Notes: generated by a model from the sequence alone, not told the origin. 5,131 nt of DNA from an uncultured Bacilli bacterium (GCA_934132925.1 CAKPAL010000050.1:1-5131); one strand, 5' to 3'. Positions 1 through 5,089 are shown, counted from the first letter of the stretch. Translations and numbers: made by a program.

Positions 1-245
1 TCACCTTCAGCAGCAGCAAGTAAATTGTCAATAGTACTAGGAATAGTACCACCATTTAATTCCTTAAACCACATTTTAGCGTGTTCCTTCTCGTTGTTAG
101 CGGTCTCTTCAAATATTTCTGCTATTTGCTCATAACCATCCTTTCTAGCTTTAGAAGCAAAATAAGTATACTTATTTCTAGCCTGTGATTCTCCAGCAAA
201 AGCTGTCATTAAATTAGCCTCTGTTTTACTACCTTTTAATTCCAT
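1..245 (-). CDS. rbr: Rubrerythrin, N-terminal part (3' end beyond the window)
   Basis: Rubrerythrin is a cytoplasmic non-haem di-iron protein that reduces hydrogen peroxide to water in anaerobes, receiving electrons through a C-terminal rubredoxin domain. Reading minus from the ATG at 245-243 gives 81 full codons, starting MELKGSKTEANLMTAF. The four-helix ferritin-like domain is recognisable: GESQARNKY carries the first ligand Glu (residue 19), and the ETANNEKEH segment carries Glu52 and His55, matching the E and ExxH of the family's di-iron site. The later Glu ligands and the rubredoxin Cys pairs lie beyond the window. The start is set by AGGAAGG about 8 nt upstream, which lies inside the end of the perR gene; only 2 nt separate the perR stop from this ATG, so the two are almost certainly cotranscribed and probably translationally coupled. 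Peroxide-inducible expression via PerR is inferred from this arrangement. The family assignment is secure; whether the rubredoxin domain is present cannot be seen. Confidence 0.93.
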   Translation of the reverse strand, partial: MELKGSKTEANLMTAFAGESQARNKYTYFASKARKDGYEQIAEIFEETANNEKEHAKMWFKELNGGTIPSTIDNLLAAAEG

Positions 246-247
246 AA

Positions 248-610
248 TTAATCCTTCCTTTCCAAACATTTTTTACAAATACCCTTGTACTTAATATCAT
301 AATCAATTACTAAATTACCATCAATATAATTATCAAGTGAAGACTTCCTCGGTATATCAATAATATTTCCACACTTTGTACATAACAAATGATCATGAAT
401 AACATTCCTATCATACCTAATAACATCATCTACAATAATAGTTCTAATCTTGTTATTCTCACTAAGCCATAACAAATTACGATAAACAGTGCCTAAACTA
501 ATATTAGGAATAACCTCTTTAGCAATATCATAAACCTGATAAGCATTTAAATGATTATAACTACTATTAACAATATCAAATATACAATCTCTTTGTTTAG
601 TATTCCTCAT
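248..610 (-). CDS. perR: PerR-like peroxide-sensing Fur-family repressor
   Basis: A 120-residue Fur-family metalloregulator. The N-terminal winged helix (about residues 1-62) contains the family signature SLGTVYRNL (38-46) in the recognition-helix region. The C-terminal dimerisation domain contains CTKCG (77-81) and CKKC (112-115), the two CxxC pairs of the structural zinc site. All five regulatory metal ligands of Bacillus subtilis PerR have counterparts: His20, Asp67, His72, His74 and Asp85. An Asp at the last position, where Fur proteins usually have Glu, is the feature linked to PerR-type iron-catalysed histidine oxidation by peroxide. The protein is shorter than typical PerR (about 145 aa), lacking most of the first helix region. 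The start is supported by AAGGAG 7 nt upstream (623-618). The gene is followed after 2 nt by rubrerythrin, a classic PerR target, and is preceded by a 7-1-7 palindrome of PerR-box type at its own promoter, so autoregulation is likely. The family is certain; PerR rather than Fur or Zur is strongly supported by ligands and context. Confidence 0.9.
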   Translation of the reverse strand: MRNTKQRDCIFDIVNSSYNHLNAYQVYDIAKEVIPNISLGTVYRNLLWLSENNKIRTIIVDDVIRYDRNVIHDHLLCTKCGNIIDIPRKSSLDNYIDGNLVIDYDIKYKGICKKCLERKD

Positions 611-621
611 AATCTATCTCC

Positions 622-644
622 TTAATAGTAATGATTACTAATAA
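622..644 (-). promoter_or_regulatory. Probable PerR operator (7-1-7 palindrome)
   Basis: The core at 626-640 is a perfect 7-1-7 inverted repeat, TAGTAAT-G-ATTACTA, and the symmetry extends outward to 622-644 with one mismatched pair. The B. subtilis PerR box consensus is TTATAATnATTATAA; this core keeps the central TAATnATTA and the 7-1-7 spacing and differs at two positions per half. It overlaps the predicted transcription start (about 639) and touches the ribosome binding site, a suitable position for repression of perR-rbr. Binding is inferred from sequence and context. Confidence 0.75.
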
Positions 645-645
645 C

Positions 646-674
646 ATTATACACTACCAGAATATCAAAGTCAA
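646..674 (-). promoter_or_regulatory. Sigma-A-type promoter of perR-rbr
   Basis: Minus-strand -35 TTGACT (674-669), a 17-nt spacer and a perfect -10 TATAAT (651-646). The predicted start is near 639, giving a leader of about 29 nt before the perR ATG. The start lies inside the PerR-type palindrome. This is the closest match to the sigma-A consensus in the window, consistent with a strong promoter held down by a repressor. Confidence 0.82.
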
Positions 675-705
675 GAAAAAAGAATGAAAAATAATTCACC
701 CTTTC
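673..705 (-). terminator. Probable intrinsic terminator of the MurD-MurC gene
   Basis: Read on the minus strand, AAGGGTGAA (703-695) pairs with TTCATTCTT (688-680), including two G-U pairs, around a TTATTT loop, followed by TTTTCTT. The stem is weak in G+C, as expected in this genome. It lies 15 nt past the stop of the fusion gene, and its tail runs into the -35 box of the perR promoter, so terminator and promoter are packed end to end. Confidence 0.55.
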
Positions 706-717
706 TATAATTTAATA

Positions 718-3420
718 TTATTTAACAAGTAAGTCAGCCATTTTAGTAACATTACCAGCACCTAAAGTAAGAATAAGGTCTCCTTCATGAACATACTGAC
801 TTAAATATAACTTAATATCATCATAACTACTAATATGGAAAGCTTCTTTACCATATTTTTTAATTTCTCTAACTATATCATCTTCCGTAATACCATAAAT
901 ATTCTCTTCTCTAGCAGCATAAATATCCGTAACAATAATATGATCAAAATCTTTAAGTGCCTTAGCAAACTCTTCTTTATGTTTATATGCTCTAGCATAA
1001 GTATGAGCCTCAAAAATAACCCAAGACTCTCTATATTTCTTTTTATGAATAGCCTTACTAGTAGCCATTATTTCCGTAGGATGATGACCATAATCATCAT
1101 AAACATTAGCTCCTTTAAACTTACCCTTATACTCAAGTCTTCTACTAGCACCTTTATACTTCTTAAGACCCTTTTTAATATCAGCAAAAGAAATACCATA
1201 ACAACATGAAAGACCAATAGCGGATAAAGCATTATAAATATTATGTTCTCCTGATACCGAAAGTTCTATTCTACCAAGTTTTTCTCCATTATGAATAACA
1301 TCAAAACTAGCACATCCATCGATATCATAATTAATATCACTAGCCATATAATCACTATCATTAATAATACCATAACTAACAACACTAGCCCTAGTATTGT
1401 CTTTAAGTTCATTACTATTCTTATCATCATTATTAATAATCAAAAAGCCATCACTAGGTAAACCACTAACATATTTATTAAATGATTTCTTAATATTATC
1501 AAGATTTTTAAAATAATCCAAATGGTCATTATCAATATTAAGTACAATAGCAGACTTCTGCTTAAAGTTAAGATAACTATCACAATATTCACAAGCCTCA
1601 ATAATTAAAGTATCACTTTTACCAATTCTATAATTACCACCAATATTACTTAAAATACTACCAACTTGAATAGTAGGATCACATCCAGCCTCAATAAATA
1701 TTAAACTAACCATCGAAGTAGTACTAGTCTTACCATGAGTACCTGCTATACCAATCGTATTAGAGTAAAGTTTAGTAATTTCACCTAAAAACTCTCCTCT
1801 CTCCATCATTGGAATACCTCTTCTTTTAGCCTCTACCATTTCCTCATTATCTTCTTTAATAGCGGCAGTATATACTACAAAATCAATATCATCAGTAATA
1901 TTATCTTTACATTGAGGAATAAAGACCTTAACACCACTATCAATAAGCATATCCGTAACTTTAGAACTAGCCCTATCACTACCACTTACAACATAACCCA
2001 TATTAACAAGAATATCAGCAATACCACTCATACTAATACCACCAATACCAATCATATAAATATGTTTACCTTTTTCAATAAATAAACCATTTCTATATTT
2101 AAGTATAGTTTCCTTAAATAACTTACCCCTAGTCTCAAAATCAGGAAATTGGTCCCAACTAGCACACGCAGGACTAAGTAAAATAACATCCCCCTCTTTA
2201 GAATTATCATAAGCCATTCCAGTAGCGGTAACTAAATCATCACATATAATACACTTAACATTAATACTATCGCAAAACTCTTTAATTCTATTTTTTGTTT
2301 CACCATAAGCCACTACTAACTTAGTATGAGCCATAGGCTTTTCTAACTCAGCAAAAGAGTGTCCCCTATCAAGTCCTCCCATAATAAGAATAGTATCCTT
2401 ATCAAAAGAATTAAGAGCAATAACCGTAGACTCTGTATTAGTACTTTTAGAATCATTATAAACTTCTCTCCCATTAATATTACCAACATACTCAAGTCTA
2501 TGCTCTACACCACCAAATGAACTAACGACCGAAATAATAATATCATCACTAACACCATATTTTTTAGCACATAAAATAGCACACATAATATTTTGATAAT
2601 TATGACTACCATTCAAAACAATATTTTTAGTATCTAGATACTTCTCATCATTGTAATAAATAAAACCATCTTTATAATAACAATCAGCCTTCTTATCACA
2701 AGAAAAATAAAGTTTAGTACTACCAATATCACTAGTAATATCCATAACCTCACTATTATCCATATTCACAATAGCAGTATCTTCTTTTGTATGATGATTA
2801 AAAATCTTCTTCTTTGTCATAACATACTTCTCATGACTATCATGAAAATCAGTATGACACTCATAAATATTAGTAATAACTGAAGTATTTGTCTTAAAAT
2901 CATACATATCACATAATTGATGATCACTAATTTCCATAACTAAATAACTATCACTTTTAATATCTTTAACATAATGACATAAAGGAGTACCAATATTACC
3001 TGCTAAAACAACTCTATCTCCATATGCCTTTTTCATAATTTCATAAATAATACTAGTAGTAGTAGTCTTACCATTAGAACCAGTAACACCAATAATATTA
3101 ACATTCTTATCTAAATAATGATAAGCAACCTCTACCTCATTAATAACAGGTATACCCATATTCTTAGCCTTAACAACACACTTATGATCATACTTAATAC
3201 CAGGATTCTTAATCATAATATCATAACTATCATCAAGTAAAGTATCAGCAGCATTACTCATAATAAACTTAACACCAAGATTCTCAAGTTCACTAATTTT
3301 ATCCTTGTCTTGTTCTTTCATATCAGTAATAACTACTTCATTATTACTAGCTAATAATTTAGCAACTTCATAACCACTTCTAGCCATTCCTAATATAAAT
3401 ATTTTCTTATTTTTATACAT
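718..3420 (-). CDS. murD-murC: Bifunctional MurD-MurC fusion (peptidoglycan precursor ligases)
   Basis: This single open frame of 900 codons contains two complete Mur ligases; each alone is normally about 450 residues. Residues 1 to about 443 are MurD (D-glutamate adding): an N-terminal GMARSG nucleotide-binding loop, the ATP loop GSNGKTTTT (114-122), a variant EISDHQL (Glu163), His189 in YECHTDFH, a Lys at 203 at the carbamylated position, NDSKSTN (322-328) and SPACASWD (416-423). Residues from about 452 to 900 are MurC (L-alanine adding): GIGGISMSGIA (458-468), GTHGKTST (560-567), EACEYCDS (608-615), NIDNDHLDYF (628-637), DDYGHHPTE (775-783) and DIYAAREE (832-839). The linker is only about 10 residues, and there is no ATG, GTG or TTG codon in frame just before MurC, so separate translation is unlikely. 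Together the halves would convert UDP-MurNAc to UDP-MurNAc-L-Ala-D-Glu in the cytoplasm, with MurC acting first although it is C-terminal. The ATG at 3420-3418 is chosen because GGAG (3432-3429) lies 8 nt upstream; the GTG at 3429 and ATG at 3426 overlap or crowd it. The MurC and MurD identities are secure. Activity of the MurD half is likely, but some motifs diverge. Confidence 0.93.
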   Translation of the reverse strand: MYKNKKIFILGMARSGYEVAKLLASNNEVVITDMKEQDKDKISELENLGVKFIMSNAADTLLDDSYDIMIKNPGIKYDHKCVVKAKNMGIPVINEVEVAYHYLDKNVNIIGVTGSNGKTTTTSIIYEIMKKAYGDRVVLAGNIGTPLCHYVKDIKSDSYLVMEISDHQLCDMYDFKTNTSVITNIYECHTDFHDSHEKYVMTKKKIFNHHTKEDTAIVNMDNSEVMDITSDIGSTKLYFSCDKKADCYYKDGFIYYNDEKYLDTKNIVLNGSHNYQNIMCAILCAKKYGVSDDIIISVVSSFGGVEHRLEYVGNINGREVYNDSKSTNTESTVIALNSFDKDTILIMGGLDRGHSFAELEKPMAHTKLVVAYGETKNRIKEFCDSINVKCIICDDLVTATGMAYDNSKEGDVILLSPACASWDQFPDFETRGKLFKETILKYRNGLFIEKGKHIYMIGIGGISMSGIADILVNMGYVVSGSDRASSKVTDMLIDSGVKVFIPQCKDNITDDIDFVVYTAAIKEDNEEMVEAKRRGIPMMERGEFLGEITKLYSNTIGIAGTHGKTSTTSMVSLIFIEAGCDPTIQVGSILSNIGGNYRIGKSDTLIIEACEYCDSYLNFKQKSAIVLNIDNDHLDYFKNLDNIKKSFNKYVSGLPSDGFLIINNDDKNSNELKDNTRASVVSYGIINDSDYMASDINYDIDGCASFDVIHNGEKLGRIELSVSGEHNIYNALSAIGLSCCYGISFADIKKGLKKYKGASRRLEYKGKFKGANVYDDYGHHPTEIMATSKAIHKKKYRESWVIFEAHTYARAYKHKEEFAKALKDFDHIIVTDIYAAREENIYGITEDDIVREIKKYGKEAFHISSYDDIKLYLSQYVHEGDLILTLGAGNVTKMADLLVK

Positions 3421-3428
3421 ACACATCA

Positions 3429-3447
3429 CTCCAATTTAATTATATCA
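3429..3447 (-). promoter_or_regulatory. Extended -10 promoter and ribosome binding site of murD-murC
   Basis: Minus strand TG-A-TATAAT (3447-3439) is a perfect extended -10; the -35 region is poor, as is common for extended -10 promoters. The predicted start falls near G3432, so the transcript would begin at or just before the ribosome binding site GGAG (3432-3429), with a leader of about 12 nt to the ATG at 3420. The GGAG position argues against the in-frame GTG at 3429 as the start. Confidence 0.6.
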
Positions 3448-3466
3448 CTTCTAATCAAATATTACT

Positions 3467-3493
3467 AGAAAAAAAGAGAAATATTCTTCTCTT
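3467..3493 (-). terminator. Intrinsic terminator upstream of murD-murC
   Basis: On the minus strand AAGAGAA (3493-3487) pairs perfectly with TTCTCTT (3480-3474) around a 6-nt loop, and the T-run continues to 3469 before CTAGT. It would end transcripts coming from the 3605-4210 gene or from the promoter-like site at 3584-3612. It lies 20 nt upstream of the extended -10 element of murD-murC, so it separates the two units. Confidence 0.65.
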
Positions 3494-3577
3494 ATCATCT
3501 TATTATCATATCAAGCCAAAGTCTTGCTATGTTAGTTTAAGCCTAAATATAGTCTTAAACTAATGTATCAACCATAC
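3469..3577 (-). ncRNA. Candidate structured small RNA of about 109 nt (unassigned)
   Basis: The interval has a promoter-like sequence at its 5' side (3612-3584) and a U-tract terminator at its 3' side. Between them are two adjacent hairpins: a 10-bp stem with one internal A-G mismatch and a 3-bp cap (3563-3532), and a 9-pair stem with one mismatch (3531-3507). No open frame, T-box core or riboswitch signature that I recognise is present. The alternative is that it is only the structured 3' untranslated end of the 3605-4210 gene, whose stop is 28 nt before the predicted RNA start. A leader of murD-murC is less likely because that gene has its own extended -10 downstream of the terminator. Confidence 0.4.
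3507..3563. repeat. Two abutting imperfect palindromes with shared AAGCC/GTCTT core
   Basis: Palindrome 1 (3507-3531): arms CATATCAAG and CTTGCTATG, mispaired at one step, then C opposite T, a C-G pair and an AAA loop. Palindrome 2 (3532-3563): perfect 10-bp arms TTAGTTTAAG and CTTAAACTAA, then C opposite T, CTA pairing TAG and an AATA loop. They touch without a gap. Both carry AAGCC on the left and GTCTT on the right on the plus strand, with the same mismatched position. The palindromes are directly visible; their function is unknown. Confidence 0.7.
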
Positions 3578-3583
3578 CTACTA

Positions 3584-3612
3584 TATATAAGCAATCACTA
3601 CATATTAATCAA
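3584..3612 (-). promoter_or_regulatory. Possible promoter of the candidate RNA
   Basis: Minus strand TTGATT (3612-3607), a 17-nt spacer and TATATA (3589-3584). The -35 hexamer overlaps the last codons and stop of the 3605-4210 gene. The predicted start is G3577 or G3578. Spacing is ideal and each hexamer matches consensus at four positions, but TA-rich hexamers arise easily by chance in this composition. Confidence 0.4.
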
Positions 3613-4210
3613 TGATATATAATTTAGAATTACATTTATAACCTAAACTTTCCATATATTCTAAACTATCAGGTAAAATACTAAAGTCTATAGAATTAGC
3701 ATTACTCTCAATAAAGAACTTATCTAACTTTTTAATAACATCCTCATCTTGAATATTTTGACTATATAAATTACAAAAAATATTATTTTTAGAATCAAAG
3801 TATTTAATACTTCTCATATCAATATCAGCATATTTTTCTTTTTGTGAAGAATTATCATCACCATCTTTAATAATTTTATTAACATTAATATTTTTAACTC
3901 TATATAAACTATCCATAATATCTATTACTTTATTATTATAAACTTCAACTAATAAATGACCATCAAAAGATAAATTATTATTTAAAAAATTAAATATTTC
4001 TTTAACTAAAATATCATCTATTTTATAGTTACCAAAACTAACTCCAATAAAATCATCATAAGGAATAAAACTAAATACGAACTTATCATCTTTCTTTATA
4101 CCAAACTCATTTAACTTATTAATATTATTTCTTAAATTATCAGTATCAACAAGTTTCATATCCCTTATATATTCTTCTATATTGTCTTTATCTAACTTCT
4201 CAATTTTCAT
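3605..4210 (-). CDS. Uncharacterised protein, weakly GNAT-like
   Basis: A soluble, charged 201-residue protein without signal peptide or membrane segment. I do not recognise it with certainty. The opening MKIEKLDKDNIEEYIRDM resembles the first strand and helix of GNAT acetyltransferases, and the ending (about residues 172-201, with LEYMESLGYKCNSKLYII) resembles the last GNAT segment in which a bent 'YxSLGF' precedes the final strand. A similar segment, LVEVYNNKVIDIMDSLYRV, occurs near residues 87-105, so the protein could be two degenerate GNAT-like halves. The acetyl-CoA pyrophosphate loop (R/Q-x-x-G-x-G/A) is not visible, so catalytic activity is doubtful. The start is supported by GAGGAG with 7 nt to the ATG. 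It has its own consensus promoter in the 57-nt gap after the metallopeptidase-like gene, so the two may be expressed separately or together. Asn, Asp and Lys are very frequent, reflecting strong A+T bias. The gene is real by promoter, binding site and length; the function is open. Confidence 0.8.
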   Translation of the reverse strand: MKIEKLDKDNIEEYIRDMKLVDTDNLRNNINKLNEFGIKKDDKFVFSFIPYDDFIGVSFGNYKIDDILVKEIFNFLNNNLSFDGHLLVEVYNNKVIDIMDSLYRVKNINVNKIIKDGDDNSSQKEKYADIDMRSIKYFDSKNNIFCNLYSQNIQDEDVIKKLDKFFIESNANSIDFSILPDSLEYMESLGYKCNSKLYIID

Positions 4211-4230
4211 AAAAAATCTCCTCGCTATAT

Positions 4231-4259
4231 ATTATACACTATTACTCTATATTTTTCAA
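4231..4259 (-). promoter_or_regulatory. Sigma-A-type promoter of the 3605-4210 gene
   Basis: Minus strand TTGAAA (4259-4254), a 17-nt spacer and a perfect TATAAT (4236-4231). The predicted start is near 4225-4224, leaving a leader of only about 14-15 nt that consists mainly of the GAGGAG ribosome binding site. It sits entirely in the short gap behind the upstream gene, with no terminator between them. Confidence 0.75.
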
Positions 4260-4267
4260 TTAGTTTA

Positions 4268-4948
4268 TCAAATACCATAGTAATCATGATAATACCCAAT
4301 AGCGGTCTCTAATATATTTTCACCAATATTTCTAATTTTATTTTTACTCTTCATAATTAAATAAAAATCTTCCTGACTATTATTTTCAATTAAATATCTA
4401 ACTACCAAATATGACAAATCATAACCATTATAATTTTCATTAACAAAACTTTTACCATGATTTAAATCATTAATACAAGGAATATTCTTAATAGAAAATA
4501 TTTTATTATTTAGAAATTCTTTAAAAGTATCAGTATTATTATATTTATCATTTTGCAAAGAGAAATTCATAGCAAGTCCTTCATCAAACCAAATAATTCT
4601 ACTATCAACTTCTTCTTCAATATAGAATCTATAAATATGGTGTACAATTTCATGCATAATAGCCTTAATAATATAACTTTCACTCTTATTACCACTGATA
4701 TTGATATAACAATTAACACCCTTATCATTAAAAAAGCCCGCAAAATCACCCAATTTATAAGGTATATTATCAAGCAAACCTTTATCAGAAAATAATCTAA
4801 TTTCCAACTTATTAATACTATCTAAATGAAATCTATTAAGTAATACATTAATATTCTTCTTATAATAACTAACAAAATTAGTAACTAACTTTTTCAAATC
4901 ATCCTGATAATTAATAACAAAATCATTATCATTATATTCCTTAAACAT
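4268..4948 (-). CDS. Gluzincin-like (peptidase MA-type) metallopeptidase-like protein
   Basis: A 226-residue protein with a HEIVH zinc-binding motif (His99, Glu100, His103) in IMHEIVHHIYRFY, followed by IIWFDEGLAMNF in which Glu123 is a likely third zinc ligand. The 19 residues between His103 and Glu123 are close to the HExxH-18-E spacing of M1-type gluzincins, and 'W-x-x-E-G-L-A' is typical of peptidase MA-like domains. The N-terminal 90 residues are charged and mixed helix/strand; there is no signal peptide or membrane segment, so it would act in the cytoplasm. The substrate cannot be inferred. The start is supported by AAGTGGTGAT just upstream of the ATG, matching the distal part of the anti-Shine-Dalgarno complement, and by an extended -10 element. 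It ends with TGA followed directly by in-frame TAA. Its only close neighbour is the unassigned gene downstream. An ImmA/IrrE-type peptidase was considered, but the downstream WFDEGLA favours MA-like. Domain call fairly firm; biological role unknown. Confidence 0.8.
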   Translation of the reverse strand: MFKEYNDNDFVINYQDDLKKLVTNFVSYYKKNINVLLNRFHLDSINKLEIRLFSDKGLLDNIPYKLGDFAGFFNDKGVNCYINISGNKSESYIIKAIMHEIVHHIYRFYIEEEVDSRIIWFDEGLAMNFSLQNDKYNNTDTFKEFLNNKIFSIKNIPCINDLNHGKSFVNENYNGYDLSYLVVRYLIENNSQEDFYLIMKSKNKIRNIGENILETAIGYYHDYYGI

Positions 4949-4951
4949 AAT

Positions 4952-4972
4952 ATCACCACTTAAATTATATCA
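4952..4972 (-). promoter_or_regulatory. Extended -10 promoter and ribosome binding site of the 4268-4948 gene
   Basis: Minus strand TG-A-TATAAT (4972-4964), with no good -35. The predicted start is near G4957, only about 9 nt before the ATG, so the messenger would begin with GGTGAT, the 3' part of the ribosome binding site AAGTGGTGAT (4961-4952). The 11-nt stretch GTGATATAATT is identical to that in front of murD-murC. Confidence 0.55.
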
Positions 4973-4980
4973 CAAAAACT

Positions 4981-5021
4981 AGAAAAAACTATAGAGACTA
5001 TTTCATATAGGCTCTATAGTT
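4981..5021 (-). terminator. Intrinsic terminator with imperfect-palindrome core
   Basis: On the minus strand AACTATAGAG (5021-5012) pairs perfectly with CTCTATAGTT (4996-4987). Inside, one C-T mismatch is followed by CTAT pairing ATAG around an ATGAA loop. A T-run to 4983 and then CTAGT follow, so it can end transcription just before the promoter of the 4268-4948 gene. Its core (GAGCC opposite GTCTC) is that of the palindrome family found also at 3507-3563. Confidence 0.72.
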
Positions 5022-5023
5022 CA

Positions 5024-5052
5024 TTTTGAAGACTTACCAAAAGGCTTCAAAA
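5024..5052. repeat. Imperfect palindrome with AAGCC/GTCTT core, no U-tract
   Basis: Arms TTTTGAAG (5024-5031) and CTTCAAAA (5045-5052) pair perfectly; inside is one mismatched position, then CTT pairing AAG around a 5-nt loop. On the minus strand the core reads AAGCC opposite GTCTT. It lies between two terminator hairpins, 2 nt from one and overlapping the tail of the other. Neither strand has a T-run directly after it, so it is not itself a typical terminator. Confidence 0.68.
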
Positions 5053-5082
5053 ATAAAAGCCATAACCAAAGGTTATGACTTT
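5049..5082 (-). terminator. Intrinsic terminator of the partial gene at 5090-5131
   Basis: On the minus strand AAAGTCATAACC (5082-5071) pairs with GGTTATGGCTTT (5067-5056) around a TTT loop, a 12-pair stem with one U-G pair, followed by TATTTTT. It begins 7 nt after the TAA of the partial gene. This is the most convincing terminator in the window. Its outer core (AAAGTC opposite GGCTTT) is a variant of the palindrome family described under findings. Confidence 0.8.
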
Positions 5083-5089
5083 AATATAA

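Noticed and set aside
835..1209. Plus-strand open frame of 124 codons inside murD-murC
   Set aside because: It is antisense to strongly conserved MurC coding sequence, is rich in Ile/Ser/Asn as expected from the complement of an A+T-rich gene, and has no ribosome binding site.
3052..3067. Trinucleotide run of ACT codons (minus strand)
   Set aside because: It encodes the Thr residues following the MurD ATP-binding loop, which explains the repetition.
3424..3429. In-frame GTG (3429) and ATG (3426) as starts of murD-murC
   Set aside because: The GGAG binding site overlaps the GTG and is only 2 nt from the first ATG; spacing fits the ATG at 3420.
3507..3563. Integron attC or REP/RAYT-type sites
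   Set aside because: The conserved core lacks the attC GTT/AAC boxes and the REP GTAG tetranucleotide, and no integrase or RAYT gene is in the window; only a general resemblance to folded-DNA sites remains.
3494..3604. T-box or other known riboswitch in front of murD-murC
   Set aside because: No T-box core (GGGUGGNACC-type) or other riboswitch signature is seen, and a promoter lies between the terminator and the gene.
4265..4270. Possible Mycoplasma-type code (TGA as Trp), since the gene ends TGA then TAA
   Set aside because: All five Trp codons in the window's genes are TGG and no in-frame TGA occurs elsewhere, so the standard bacterial code fits. The double stop alone cannot decide it.
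4553..4795. Overlapping open frames on both strands inside the metallopeptidase-like gene (4553-4795 plus, 4567-4773 minus)
   Set aside because: Both are frame shadows of the HExxH gene with low-complexity translations and no start signals.
4987..5082. CRISPR-like array because of several repeats in a row
   Set aside because: The palindromes are not identical repeats, there are no regular unique spacers, and no cas genes are present.
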